DNA of 64,000 nucleotides from JABDIP01 sp965212545 (GTDB taxonomy: Bacteria; Pseudomonadota; Alphaproteobacteria; DSM-16000; Inquilinaceae), in NCBI GenBank assembly GCA_965212545.1, contig CBDBVB010000021.1, positions 1 to 64,000 on the forward strand, read 5' to 3'. Positions 18,063 to 32,673 of the stretch are shown piece by piece (position 1 is the stretch's first letter; each line of letters starts with the position of its first letter). Under the pieces are notes generated by a model. It was not told the origin of the DNA and ran no database searches. It was given only the letters and a program-made list of their open reading frames with translations. A program made the position numbers and the translations under genes.

Positions 18063-18089
18063 CCGTCGGAGCTATCCATTCCCTGCAAT

Positions 18090-18101
18090 GCTGCACTGCA
18101 A
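18090..18101. promoter_or_regulatory. TGCTGCACTGCA motif shared with the phasin promoter
   Basis: The 12-mer TGCTGCACTGCA, about 107 bp upstream of the DUF1127 gene, is identical to part of the palindrome at 36186-36200 upstream of the phasin gene. Nearby bases (TGCAATGC) extend the TGC-rich pattern. It may be a site for the same regulator, possibly PhaR; this is inference from two occurrences. Confidence 0.35.
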
Positions 18102-18207
18102 TAATCGCTCTGGCGGTCGGCGGTCGCATCCCCAGATTATTGATCAAGAGACAACGCACCGGCAGGGAAGACCGCTTCAAGCCGGAATTTATTGAAGGAC
18201 TGCGACT

Positions 18208-18583
18208 ATGAGCACCACCGTATCCGCGAACGACAAGTTGCACGCCATGACCCTGACCGCCGAGGCCCGCGCCCGCGCCCTGCAGGGCGCCTATATCGGA
18301 GAGGCGATCAGCAGCGCCTTGGCCGCCATCGGCAGGACGGTCGCCAGCCTGTACCGCCGGTGGCGGGAAAGCCGCGACCTGCGGCGTTCGATCGCATATC
18401 TGGAGGGCCTGGACGAACGTCTGCTGGCCGATATCGGCCTCAACCGCGCCGGCCTGGAGATGGAGTTGCGCGATCCGACCCCGCGTGGCCGCCAAGGCCC
18501 CGACGGTCGACGCGATGATCGCCGAGGCGGCACCGGTGGACGCCGCCAACCAGGACCATCGTATCGAGCGGCACGCCGCCTGA
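18208..18583 (+). CDS. DUF1127 small basic protein, probably frameshifted near the C-terminus
   Basis: The N-terminal 90 or so residues are coding-like and contain the DUF1127 core LRRSIAYLEGLDERLLADIGL, a short Arg-rich helical domain found in many alphaproteobacterial stress or phosphate/RNA-turnover proteins. After RDPT the given frame becomes Gly/Arg/Pro noise and would run to 18696 through a strong hairpin. Dropping one C from the CCCC run near 18480 joins a sensible tail (RVAAKAPTVDAMIAEAAPV) ending at the TGA at 18581-18583, ahead of the hairpin. I therefore prefer the shorter, frame-corrected gene of about 124 residues. Confidence 0.7.
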
Positions 18584-18628
18584 CCGGCACATCGCATAGG
18601 TGGTCCCGACCCGGTCACCGCAACCCAT

Positions 18629-18665
18629 CGACGACCCCCGCCGGCCACCCCGGCGGGGGTCGTCG
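18629..18665 (+). terminator. Strong GC hairpin after the DUF1127 gene
   Basis: A perfect 16-bp stem: CGACGACCCCCGCCGG (18629-18644) and its complement at 18650-18665, loop CCACC. It lies 46 bp after the corrected DUF1127 stop. No T-run follows, so it is either a T-poor terminator or an RNA-stability hairpin. Confidence 0.6.
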
Positions 18666-18745
18666 AGTCTCTGAATGTTGGTTAACAAAGGGTTAACGCC
18701 CGCTGCAAAATATTTTCCCTCAGCGACGATTTTCCGCTTCCAGAC

Positions 18746-18761
18746 ACACCACATTTTGTGT
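18746..18761. promoter_or_regulatory. NrdR-box-like site upstream of nrdJ
   Basis: ACACCACATTTTGTGT, 16 bp with the ACAC...GTGT ends of the NrdR box, about 115 bp upstream of the nrdJ start. NrdR represses ribonucleotide reductase genes. The AT-rich centre is imperfect. A second, weaker candidate is the palindromic CAAAATATTTT near 18706-18717; NrdR usually needs two boxes. Confidence 0.5.
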
Positions 18762-18875
18762 CAGCATTCGACCTCGCCACGACATCTATGGCATCCGCCA
18801 AGACGGCGACCAAATGCGGCGGTTGACCTAGGCCACTTCGGCGATTTCGAAGACACGTCCTGACAGGGGAGCGAT

Positions 18876-22614
<3,739 letters not shown>

Positions 22615-22630
22615 CCGACCAGTGATGCGA

Positions 22631-22655
22631 GTTGACGGACACTTCGTCCGTCGAC
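22631..22655 (+). terminator. Hairpin after nrdJ
   Basis: GTTGACGGAC (22631-22640) pairs with GTCCGTCGAC (22646-22655) through one G-U pair, loop ACTTC, starting 16 bp after the nrdJ stop. It has no T-run. The rest of the 220-bp gap to the acylase gene holds only a further short repeat (CAATTGG...CCAATTG). Confidence 0.45.
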
Positions 22656-22835
22656 TTGCCTCCATTGCCGGACACTGGATTGGCAATTGGGCCGGCCGGC
22701 CGGTATCCCATTCGGCGCCAATTGACTCCACAACCTGTTGGCGTATCCTGATCGGATAATAAGCCAATGAACTAATGTCCGGGTCGCTGTGACCCCTTGC
22801 AAGGACACCGCGACCTCGATTTCGGGGAGGGTGTC

Positions 22836-25730
22836 ATGCGGGTCAAAAACTTTTTCATATCGCTCATTTCGCTTTTCCTGATCGGCGCATCGGCCCAGGC
22901 CCGGTCGCCGGTCGAGATCGACGGTCTCGACTCCTTCGCCACGGTCATCCGCGACAGCGACGGCGTGGTGCATGTGCTGGCCCGCACCGAGCACGACCTC
23001 ATGCTGATGCAGGGCTGGGCGCATGCACGTGACCGGCTGTTCCAGATGGACACCTTGCGCCGGACGGCCAGTGGAACCTTGGCGGAGTTGCTGGGCGAGG
23101 GCGCCCTGGCATCCGACGTGGAGTTGCGTGTGGCCGGCCTGCGGCGAGGTGCGGAACTGTCGCTCATCGCATTGTCGCCGGAAGGCGTGGCAGCGCTGGA
23201 TGCGTACGCCGCCGGGGTCAACGCTTTCGTCGCGGCCAATCCGCTGCCGCAGGAGTATCTGGCCCTGGAATTGGCCAGCTTCGAACCCTGGAATGCGGTC
23301 GACAGCCTGGCAGTGGCCAAGCTGCTGGCCTTCCTCCTCTCGTTCGATCTCGTCGAGGAAATCCAGCGCACTGTGGCGCTGGAGACGTACATGGGAGTCG
23401 GCGACGTGGTGGGGTTCGATGGCGTGGCGCTGTTCTTCGAAGACGTCAACCGCAGCGCACCCTTCGATCCGGCATCGACGGTCCCGGACTCCTCCGCACC
23501 TCCGGCGGCGCTGGCGGCGGTGGCGGCACTGAGGGCGGCGCCCGCCACGGCCAAGGCCGAAGGCAGCGCCATCCGACCGGAGACGCTAGATCTGGCTCGC
23601 GACTATCTGACGCGTTTGCGTACTCTGCCCTATGTCGATGCCCTCTTCGGACCCTCTGAGCGGGCACGGGGCAGCAATGAATGGGTGGTGAGCGGCGCAC
23701 ACACCGTGTCCGGCCAACCGCTGCTGGCCAATGACCCGCATCTGACGGTCGGCATGCCGGCGATCTGGTATCCGATCCATCTGCGGGCGCGGACGGCCGG
23801 GTTCGACGTGATCGGTGCCAGCCTGCCCGGCGCGCCCTTCGTGATCCTCGGCAACAACCGGCGCATCTCCTGGGGCGCCACCAACCACCGGATGGACGAC
23901 ACCGATGTATTCCAGGAATTGCTGGTGTTCGACCCGACCGATCCGACTCTTCCGGTTGGAATCTTTTATGAAGGAGCGGTTGAGCCGATCATCCCGCTGC
24001 CGCAGGTCTTCCGGGTCAATGTGATCGGCGACGGGGGCTTCGATACGATCGTCCCGGTGCCGCCGGTCGGCGGCATCCCGCCGGCCGTGCTGATCGTGCC
24101 GCGACGCAACAACGGGCCGATCGTCACTGACGTCACCGGCGGCGCAAGCACGGCGCTCAGCGTCATGTATACTGGATTCAGCGGGACCCGCGAGATCGAC
24201 GCCTTCCGAGGCTTCAACCTGGCCCACGATCTGGACGATTTCGTCGACGCGTTGCAACGGTTCGATTTCGGCTCGCAGAACTGGTCCTATGCCGACGTGG
24301 CCGGCAACATCGCCTATTACACCAGTGCCGAGGTGCCGCTGCGCCGCGACGTCCAGGCCGGCGCCGTGGTCTTTCCAGGACCGGCCTTCATCCGCAACGG
24401 CACCAGCGCGGCCACCGATTGGCTGCCGTTGAACACGCCGCAGCCGGGCCAGGCGATCCCGTTCGAGATCCTGCCCTTCGACGAGATGGCGCAGATCGTA
24501 AACCCGCCCGCCGGGTATTTCGTGAACGCCAACAACGACACCAACGGCGACACGCTGGACAACAAACCGCTCGACATGCTGCAGCAGCGCCCGGGCGGCG
24601 GCATCCGCTACATCGCTTGGGAACACCAGATGGGGCTGCGCGCCGGCCGGATCACGTCGCTGCTGCGCGACCGCCTCGCGCTCGGCCCGGTGACCGCGCA
24701 TGACATGCGCGAAATCCAGGCCGACGTGATCCCGCAGGACACGTTCCTTCTCAGGCCTCTCGTGGTCGACGCATTTGCCGCTGCCATTGCCGACGGTGCG
24801 GATCCCAAGCTTGCCGCCTTTGCCGATGACAACCGAATTCGCGAGGCCGCCGCTCGGTTCGAGTCATGGGACGGGTCGATGCCGACCGGTCTGGAGAAGG
24901 GCTACGACGCATCCGATGTGGAGGGCGAACGGCTGCCGCCGACCCGGGCCGAGATCGACTCCAGCGTCGCCGCCACGCTTTATGCCGTCTGGCGAGGCCG
25001 GCTGGTTGCCAATACGATCGACGCCACACTTGACGCGTTCGGTATGCCGCGGCCGGACGACGAGCGATCCTTGATCGGCCTCGGGCACCTGTTGGAGACG
25101 TTCCCCACCAGCGGCGGTTTTGGCGCCTCGGGGCTGAACTTCTTCAACGTACCCGGAATCGCCGACGCCGCAACCCGCCGCGACATCATCGTGCTGCACA
25201 GCTTGGAGGAGGCGCTCGACCTGCTGGCAAGTGACGCCTTCGCCAATGCTTTCGGCAACTCAACCGATCAGGACGACTACCGTTGGGGGCGGCTGCACCG
25301 GGTCATCCTGCCCAGCGCCCTTGGCGATCCCTTCACCCGTCCGTCGCCGCTCGGCGACCCGCCCGGATATGCCACCGATGGCGGCTATCGCACCGTCGAT
25401 CCGGGAAGTCTCAGGCTCAGGGTCGCCGACGACGGCGATTCAATCTATGGGGACGGGGCAAGCCGGCGGTACGTGGCCGAATTCGGCGCCGGTCATGGCC
25501 GCATCACGGCTCGCTCGAGCCTGCCGGGCGGTGTCAGCGGAGACCTCTTCAGCCCGTTCTACGACAATCTGCTCGAGCCCTGGCTGACCAACGAGACCTA
25601 TCCGCTGCGCCGGCGTCTGCCGGACGTCTTCCGCAGCGCTGTGGAGTTTCTGGTCGTGCGGCCGCCGGTGGATGACGACGATGATGACGATGATGATGAT
25701 GATGATGACGATGGGGATGATGCGTCCTGA
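22836..25730 (+). CDS. Penicillin acylase family protein (Ntn hydrolase) with C-terminal poly-Asp tail
   Basis: 964 residues from the ATG at 22836, preceded by GGGGAGGG. A signal peptide ends near ASAQA. The A-chain part has the usual GWAHARDRLFQMD motif. The B-chain nucleophile is Ser in RGSNEWVVSG, followed by PLLANDPHL. The Arg/Asn segment GNNRRISWGATNH fits the oxyanion and substrate loops. The precursor would self-cleave before that Ser in the periplasm. The family cleaves amides such as beta-lactam side chains or acyl-homoserine lactones; specificity cannot be told. The end is unusual: 14 consecutive Asp codons (25671-25712) followed by GDDAS. Some family members are larger than the classic 850 residues, as here. 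Confidence 0.9.
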   Translation: MRVKNFFISLISLFLIGASAQARSPVEIDGLDSFATVIRDSDGVVHVLARTEHDLMLMQGWAHARDRLFQMDTLRRTASGTLAELLGEGALASDVELRVAGLRRGAELSLIALSPEGVAALDAYAAGVNAFVAANPLPQEYLALELASFEPWNAVDSLAVAKLLAFLLSFDLVEEIQRTVALETYMGVGDVVGFDGVALFFEDVNRSAPFDPASTVPDSSAPPAALAAVAALRAAPATAKAEGSAIRPETLDLARDYLTRLRTLPYVDALFGPSERARGSNEWVVSGAHTVSGQPLLANDPHLTVGMPAIWYPIHLRARTAGFDVIGASLPGAPFVILGNNRRISWGATNHRMDDTDVFQELLVFDPTDPTLPVGIFYEGAVEPIIPLPQVFRVNVIGDGGFDTIVPVPPVGGIPPAVLIVPRRNNGPIVTDVTGGASTALSVMYTGFSGTREIDAFRGFNLAHDLDDFVDALQRFDFGSQNWSYADVAGNIAYYTSAEVPLRRDVQAGAVVFPGPAFIRNGTSAATDWLPLNTPQPGQAIPFEILPFDEMAQIVNPPAGYFVNANNDTNGDTLDNKPLDMLQQRPGGGIRYIAWEHQMGLRAGRITSLLRDRLALGPVTAHDMREIQADVIPQDTFLLRPLVVDAFAAAIADGADPKLAAFADDNRIREAAARFESWDGSMPTGLEKGYDASDVEGERLPPTRAEIDSSVAATLYAVWRGRLVANTIDATLDAFGMPRPDDERSLIGLGHLLETFPTSGGFGASGLNFFNVPGIADAATRRDIIVLHSLEEALDLLASDAFANAFGNSTDQDDYRWGRLHRVILPSALGDPFTRPSPLGDPPGYATDGGYRTVDPGSLRLRVADDGDSIYGDGASRRYVAEFGAGHGRITARSSLPGGVSGDLFSPFYDNLLEPWLTNETYPLRRRLPDVFRSAVEFLVVRPPVDDDDDDDDDDDDDDGDDAS

Positions 25731-25995
25731 CCGGCAGTCACGGATATTCGCTGCCAAAGCGCCATGCTGGTGGCCGCTGCAAGCTGGTGATCCGCTTCGT
25801 GGCTCCCCATAGGGGCCTCCATGACGGCGGTTCGGCAGTTCTGAATGCGCATCTCGGCGGCTGAAAGGCCGGCTCAGGCGATCGACTCAACCGGCCGGTC
25901 CACGTGCTGTTTCTATGCCTTGGATGCCCTGCGCGAAACCGCTACTTTCGCGGGACCATCGGCAGGCGCCGAACATCCATTCCAGGGAGCAGACA

Positions 25996-26463
25996 ATGGC
26001 CGGAACCATCGAGCAGCGGCTGATCGACCTCGACATCGAACTGCCGAATGCGGCCGCGCCGGCGGCAAACTACGTCCCCACGGTGCGCTCCGGTAACATG
26101 CTTTACGTGTCCGGACAGGTCCCGGTCTTGGACGGCGAATTCCGCCACATCGGCAAGCTCGGCGCGGACATCCCTGTGGAAGAGGGCCAGACCTGCGCCC
26201 GGCTGTGCGGCCTGAACGTGATCGCCCAGGCCAGGGCCGCGCTGGGCGATCTGGACCGGGTCGCGCGGGTCGTCAAGCTGGTCGGGTTCGTCAATTGCAC
26301 ACCGGAATTCGGCGATCAGCCGAAGGTCGTGAACGGCGCCTCCGACCTGATGGCCGAGGTGTTCGGCGACAAGGGCAAGCATGCGCGCTCGGCGGTCGGC
26401 GTCGCATCACTGCCGTTCGGCGTCGCGGTGGAGGTCGAGGCGATCCTGGAAATCGCCGACTGA
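25996..26463 (+). CDS. RidA family protein
   Basis: 155 residues from the ATG at 25996 with GGAG upstream. It has NYVPTVRSGNMLYVSGQVPV, the conserved VNCTPEFGDQPKVVNGASDLM block and HARSAVGVASLPFGVAVEVEAI, with the Arg that binds the substrate carboxylate in HARSAVG. This longer (about 155) form is the YjgF/RidA subgroup common in alphaproteobacteria. RidA hydrolyses reactive enamine/imine intermediates made by PLP enzymes. It is followed closely by the agmatinase-family gene. Confidence 0.92.
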   Translation: MAGTIEQRLIDLDIELPNAAAPAANYVPTVRSGNMLYVSGQVPVLDGEFRHIGKLGADIPVEEGQTCARLCGLNVIAQARAALGDLDRVARVVKLVGFVNCTPEFGDQPKVVNGASDLMAEVFGDKGKHARSAVGVASLPFGVAVEVEAILEIAD

Positions 26464-26547
26464 CCGGCTCGGGATCCGGCGACCGGCGACGCCGAAGCGC
26501 GGTCGGATGACGGCCGCACCCTGCCCCAGATCGGGTGGTGCCTATCC

Positions 26548-27507
26548 ATGTCAGATTACCCCGAATACGACGATCCGATAAAACGCCCACGCTATCTGGG
26601 CATTCCGACCTTCATGCGCGCGCCCTATCGCGACGATCTGTCCGAAGTCGATATCGGCCTGATCGGCATTCCGTTCGATGGCGGCGTGACCAACCGGCCC
26701 GGCGCCCGCCATGGACCTCGAGAAATCCGCAACCAATCGAGCCTGATGCGCCGGATCAACCAGGCGACCGGCATCGATCCCCATGATCTGTGCCGGGTCG
26801 CCGATATCGGCGACGCCTGGTCCGAGAGGCCCTACGAGCTGACCGGGGCCCTGGAAGAGATCGCGGGCCACTTCAAGCGGGTGAACGCCGCCGGAGTGGT
26901 GCCGGTGTCCGCCGGCGGCGACCATTCGATGAGCCTGGCGGTGCTGCGCGGCATTGCGGCGGAGAGACCGGTCGGCATGATCCAGTTCGACGCCCATTGC
27001 GACACCGGCGACGATTATCTGGGCTCGCGCTTTCACCACGGGGCGCCGTTCCGCCGCGCGGTCGAGGAAGGGTTGCTGGACCCCGAGCGCACGGTGCAGA
27101 TCGGCATCCGAGGCACCGTGAACGACCGCGATATCTGGCAGTACAGCCACGATACGGGCATGCGCGTCGTCTATATGGAGGAGTTCCACGAGAAGGGGCC
27201 ACGCGCCATCATCGAGGAGGCCCGGGCCATCGTCGGCGACGGCCCGACCTATATCACCTTTGACATCGACGGGCTGGACCCGGCCTTCGCGCCCGGGACC
27301 GGCACGCCGGAATGCGGCGGGATGTCGGTGCTGGAAGCCCAGATCATGCTGCGTCGCCTGCAGGGGCTGAACCTGGTTGGCGGCGACGTGGTCGAGGTCT
27401 CGCCACCCTTCGACCCCAGCGGCAGCACGGCACTGGCCGGCGCCACCGTGATGTACGAAATCCTCTGCGTTGTCGCCGACGCCGTGGCAAGGCGTAGAGC
27501 GGTCTGA
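26548..27507 (+). CDS. speB: Agmatinase/ureohydrolase family protein
   Basis: 319 residues. The binuclear manganese site is complete: GGDHS, DAHCDTGD and DIDGLDPAFAPGTGTPE. It begins with a PRYLGIPTFMRAPYRDDL segment typical of agmatinase and guanidinobutyrase-type enzymes rather than arginases. It would hydrolyse a guanidino compound to an amine and urea in the cytoplasm. The exact substrate (agmatine, guanidinobutyrate or guanidinopropionate) cannot be set from sequence alone. It lies 84 bp after ridA on the same strand. Confidence 0.9.
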   Translation: MSDYPEYDDPIKRPRYLGIPTFMRAPYRDDLSEVDIGLIGIPFDGGVTNRPGARHGPREIRNQSSLMRRINQATGIDPHDLCRVADIGDAWSERPYELTGALEEIAGHFKRVNAAGVVPVSAGGDHSMSLAVLRGIAAERPVGMIQFDAHCDTGDDYLGSRFHHGAPFRRAVEEGLLDPERTVQIGIRGTVNDRDIWQYSHDTGMRVVYMEEFHEKGPRAIIEEARAIVGDGPTYITFDIDGLDPAFAPGTGTPECGGMSVLEAQIMLRRLQGLNLVGGDVVEVSPPFDPSGSTALAGATVMYEILCVVADAVARRRAV

Positions 27508-27581
27508 TTAGGCACCGGACCTTGCCTTCGCGCTACGCGGCCCCCAGACTCTGTCCGACCATAGGCCATCGGCAGCGGTAG

Positions 27582-28754
27582 ATGCCCGACGACACCACAT
27601 CCCTGATCCTCAAGGTGCACGCCGACATCCAGGCGGTCGATCCGGTGGCGTGGGATCGCTGCGCCGGGCCGGACAATCCGTTCATCGGCCATGCCTTCCT
27701 GTCGGCCCTGGAGGAGTCCGGCTCGGTGTCGGCCGACAGCGGTTGGCTGCCGCAGCATCTGGTTCTGGAGACCGAGGCCGGCCAGGTGTTGGGTTGCGTG
27801 CCGATGTACCTGAAGACCCATTCCTATGGCGAGTACGTGTTCGATTGGGGATGGGCCCAGGCCTATGAGGAGGCCGGCGGGCATTATTACCCGAAGCTTC
27901 AGGTCTCGGTGCCGTTCACCCCGGCGACCGGGCCGCGGCTGCTGGTGAACCCGGACGTCGACCGCGACGCCGTCGCCGACGCGCTGATCTCCGGTTTGCA
28001 GCAGGTCGCCGACCGACATCAAGTCTCGGGCGTTCACGTCACCTTCCCGACCCGGTCGGAGTGGGATCGGTTCGGTGCCGCGGGCTGGCTGCAACGCACC
28101 GGCCAGCAATACCATTGGGAGAACGCCGGTTACGGGTCCTTCGACGATTTCCTGGCGTCGCTCAACTCGCGCAAGCGCAAGGCGATCAAGAAGGAACGGC
28201 GGCAGGTCGCAGAGAGCGGCGTGGCGTTGGAGGTTGTCACCGGCGACGATCTGACCGAGGCGCATTGGGACACCTTCTTCCGGTTTTACCGCAACACCAG
28301 CGACCGCAAATGGGGCAGCGCCTATCTGACCCGGGAGTTTTTCTCGCTGCTGGGCGAGCGGATGGGAGACCGGGTCGCGCTTGTGGTGGCAACCATGGAC
28401 GGCCGCCCTGTCGCGGGCGCGCTGAACCTGATCGGCGGCGACACACTGTACGGCCGCAACTGGGGCTGCGACGGGCATTTCCGGTTCCTGCATTTCGAGG
28501 CCTGCTACTACCGGGCCATCGACTTTGCCATCGCCCGCGGCTTGACCTGGGTGGAGGCCGGCGCCCAGGGGCAGCACAAGGTCCAGCGCGGCTATCTGCC
28601 GGTCCATACCTACAGCGCCCACTACATCCGCGACCCGCGCTTCCGGCAGGCCATCGACGATTTCCTGGCCCGAGAAGGTCGCATGGTGGATTGGGAAATC
28701 CAGGCGATCGCCGAAGGCTCGCCGTTCCGCAAAATCGGGGACAAATCGGACTGA
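27582..28754 (+). CDS. FemAB/GNAT-like peptidoglycan-type protein (DUF482/COG3146)
   Basis: 390 residues. Features are NPFIGHAFLSALEESGSV near the N-terminus, YVFDWGWAQAYEEAGGHYYPKLQ, the LNSRKRKAIKKERR box, and the late WVEAGAQGQHKVQRGYLPVHTYSAH motif, all characteristic of the COG3146 branch of the acetyltransferase superfamily. Two GNAT-like folds are expected, as in FemAB aminoacyltransferases. The role is not established. No signal or membrane segment is seen. recQ follows 54 bp on. Confidence 0.88.
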   Translation: MPDDTTSLILKVHADIQAVDPVAWDRCAGPDNPFIGHAFLSALEESGSVSADSGWLPQHLVLETEAGQVLGCVPMYLKTHSYGEYVFDWGWAQAYEEAGGHYYPKLQVSVPFTPATGPRLLVNPDVDRDAVADALISGLQQVADRHQVSGVHVTFPTRSEWDRFGAAGWLQRTGQQYHWENAGYGSFDDFLASLNSRKRKAIKKERRQVAESGVALEVVTGDDLTEAHWDTFFRFYRNTSDRKWGSAYLTREFFSLLGERMGDRVALVVATMDGRPVAGALNLIGGDTLYGRNWGCDGHFRFLHFEACYYRAIDFAIARGLTWVEAGAQGQHKVQRGYLPVHTYSAHYIRDPRFRQAIDDFLAREGRMVDWEIQAIAEGSPFRKIGDKSD

Positions 28755-28807
28755 TCGCCGGCAACGATGTATTGCCGCTGGACCGCCCCGCCGCATAGAC
28801 TCCCTGC

Positions 28808-30622
<1,815 letters not shown>

Positions 30623-30625
30623 ACG

Positions 30626-30816
30626 GCGATCCTCGATCAAGCCGGTGTTCTAAGTCCCCTCACCCTCCCGCTTCGCGGGCCCCTCCATCTCCCACGAGAG
30701 GAGAGGGTATTCAGAGGCGCCAGGTATTGACCCCTCTCCCCTTGCGGGAGAGGGAGGGACCCGACGCGAAGCGTGGGGAGGGTGAGGGGGCTCAACGACG
30801 CTTGATCGAAGATCGC
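30626..30816. repeat. Nested palindromic repeat after recQ
   Basis: Outer arms 30626-30642 and 30800-30816 are inverted copies matching at 16 of 17 positions (GCGATCNTCGATCAAGC). Within them CCCCTCACCCTCC (30656-30668) pairs perfectly with 30777-30789, and a small hairpin CTCTCCC/GGGAGAG lies near 30734-30754. Part of the right side recurs at 61675-61715. It is a REP/MITE-like intergenic element that may end both convergent transcripts. Confidence 0.75.
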
Positions 30817-30839
30817 TTCAACTGCGGTGTACCGGCCCC

Positions 30840-31310
30840 TCAGTATCGGACCTTATCCAACTTCGCCGCCCAATCGCGGAAGACGGCGTTGGCGTCTTCG
30901 GCCAGCAGCCGCTGCATGGGGACCGAGCGTTGGTCGATCGGCAATGCCACCTGGTCGTAGATCAGGGCGTCATCGAAGCCGATCGCGGCCGCGTCGCTAC
31001 GGCTGTTGGCGTAGAACAGCCTTGGCAGTCGCGCCCAGTAGACCGCTGACAGGCACATCGGGCAGGGCTCACAGCTGGTGTAGATCTCGCAATCCTCGAG
31101 GCGGAACGTGCCCAGCGTCGTGCAGGCGTGGCGGATCGCCACCATCTCGGCATGGGCGGTCGGGTCGTTGGTCGACGTAACCTGGTTCCACCCTTCGGCA
31201 ACGATCTTGCCGTCCCTGGCTACCACCGCCCCGAACGGGCCGCCGGCATTGGCCGCCATATGCTGTCGCGACAGGGCGATCGCCCGTCGCATCAAAGCGT
31301 CCTGATCCAT
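30840..31310 (-). CDS. Nucleoside/guanine deaminase-like CMP/dCMP-type deaminase
   Basis: 156 residues from the ATG at 31310; the frame runs further upstream but without homology. Zinc deaminase motifs are HAEMVAI (catalytic Glu) and PCPMCLSAVYWA. The segment AANAGGPFGAVVARDG and the end FRDWAAKLDKVRY fit the GuaD/nucleoside-deaminase group rather than TadA. It should deaminate a purine or nucleoside in the cytoplasm. It is convergent with recQ and lies downstream of the CoA-transferase gene. Confidence 0.88.
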   Translation of the reverse strand: MDQDALMRRAIALSRQHMAANAGGPFGAVVARDGKIVAEGWNQVTSTNDPTAHAEMVAIRHACTTLGTFRLEDCEIYTSCEPCPMCLSAVYWARLPRLFYANSRSDAAAIGFDDALIYDQVALPIDQRSVPMQRLLAEDANAVFRDWAAKLDKVRY

Positions 31311-31347
31311 GGTCAATGCCCGCAGACGGCGGGTTCGGGCAACGTGT

Positions 31348-32535
31348 TCACGACGCCCGCGCCTTCGGCGCCGGTTCGGACTCCGCCGTGTCGCCCCGCC
31401 AGGCGGCCAGGACGCTGGCGGCGTCCGTCTCGAGCACCGGCGATCGCTGGGCCGGTTTGGTCCCGTCGATCCGCAGCGGGTTGAGAACCTGCAGCCCATC
31501 CTGGGCGCCGGCCTTCTGGCGCAGCATCCCGCGGGCCTGGATATGCGGGTGCTCGCTCAAATCCTCGACGGGCCAGACCGGTTCGAAGCAGCAATCGACG
31601 TCGCCGAGCCGCTCTACCCACTCGTCCAACGGTCGGCCGCGGAGAACGTCGCCGACCTCGCCGATCAGGTCCCGCTGCGGCACCCTCTCCCATTGCCGGT
31701 CGATCCACTCCGGCCGTCCCACGGCATGGCAGAAATTCGCCCAGAATTTGGCTTCCAGCGCGCCCAGGGTGATGTAGCGGGCGTCCGAAGTTCGATAGAT
31801 CTGGTAGCAGGCCGCGCCGCCGTTCAGGACTTCATAGCGGCGTTCCGGCGGGTGCCCGCTCAGCACGGCGTTCAACGGCACCGTCTGCCAGGCAAGTACG
31901 GATTCCATGATCGACAGGTCGATGTGCTGCCCGCCGGTGGAGTCGGCGCGCGGGTTCATGCGACCGAACAGAGCCGTCACAGCCGCCAACGCCGCCTGAA
32001 GTCCGGCGGCATGATCGGCGGTGGGCGGATAACCGACTGCCGGTGTGGCGGCGGTCCCCGTCGCGGTCAGGCAGCCGCCAAGCGCCATATAGTTGATGTC
32101 GTGGCCGGGGCGGTCTCGGTACGGGCCGGTCCGGCCCCAGCCGGTCAGGGATATGTGGATCAGATCGGGGTTCAAGGAAAGGATCCGCTCGCGCGGGAAT
32201 TCCAGCCGGTCCAGCACGTCCGGGCGATAGGATTCGATCAGGACATCTGCGGACTCCAACAGGCCGGCGAACGCGTCGCGGCCGTCCGCTGACTTCAAAT
32301 CCAGGACGATCACTGATTTGCCGGCGTTGACCGCGCGATAGTCCATCGACAGCCCATCGGCGTCGCAAGGCGGCATGTGGCGAAACGGATCGCCGTCCGG
32401 CGGTTCCACCTTGACCACGTCGGCGCCGAGATCGGCAAGGATTTGAGCGGCGTAGGGACCGGGCAGGTACTGCCCGAGATCAACGACCCGGATGCCGGCG
32501 AGGAAATCCGGCGGCGCAGATTCCAGGATTTTCAG
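31348..32535 (-). CDS. CaiB/BaiF family CoA-transferase, start codon unclear
   Basis: The class III CoA-transferase core is clear: DLGQYLPGPYAAQILADLGA, VVKVEPPDGDP, the catalytic Asp in QHIDLSIMES, and GQVLNPLRIDG-like end motifs. The conserved N-terminus lies upstream of the first ATG/GTG/TTG in frame (GTG 32418), so that start would remove family-defining sequence. I use the CTG at 32535 (395 residues), the first plausible codon that keeps it; a small upstream frameshift from an ATG is the alternative. It moves CoA between carboxylic acids; substrates are unknown. Confidence 0.82.
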   Translation of the reverse strand: MKILESAPPDFLAGIRVVDLGQYLPGPYAAQILADLGADVVKVEPPDGDPFRHMPPCDADGLSMDYRAVNAGKSVIVLDLKSADGRDAFAGLLESADVLIESYRPDVLDRLEFPRERILSLNPDLIHISLTGWGRTGPYRDRPGHDINYMALGGCLTATGTAATPAVGYPPTADHAAGLQAALAAVTALFGRMNPRADSTGGQHIDLSIMESVLAWQTVPLNAVLSGHPPERRYEVLNGGAACYQIYRTSDARYITLGALEAKFWANFCHAVGRPEWIDRQWERVPQRDLIGEVGDVLRGRPLDEWVERLGDVDCCFEPVWPVEDLSEHPHIQARGMLRQKAGAQDGLQVLNPLRIDGTKPAQRSPVLETDAASVLAAWRGDTAESEPAPKARAS

Positions 32536-32673
32536 ATTGCCAAGAATACCCGCATCTCCCTTTCGGACGGCCGAAAGCCGCGTCCGGTCCGCCAGGACCG
32601 GACGCTATAGCCATCGAACACCCTCGGATTGCGCTTGTCGAGAACTGAAATGCCGGGCGACCGCGCCCGACAA

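Noticed and set aside
18584..18875. Cobalamin riboswitch ahead of the B12-dependent reductase
   Set aside because: I looked for a B12-box-like conserved core and long structured leader and saw none; only the hairpin and the NrdR-like site are present.
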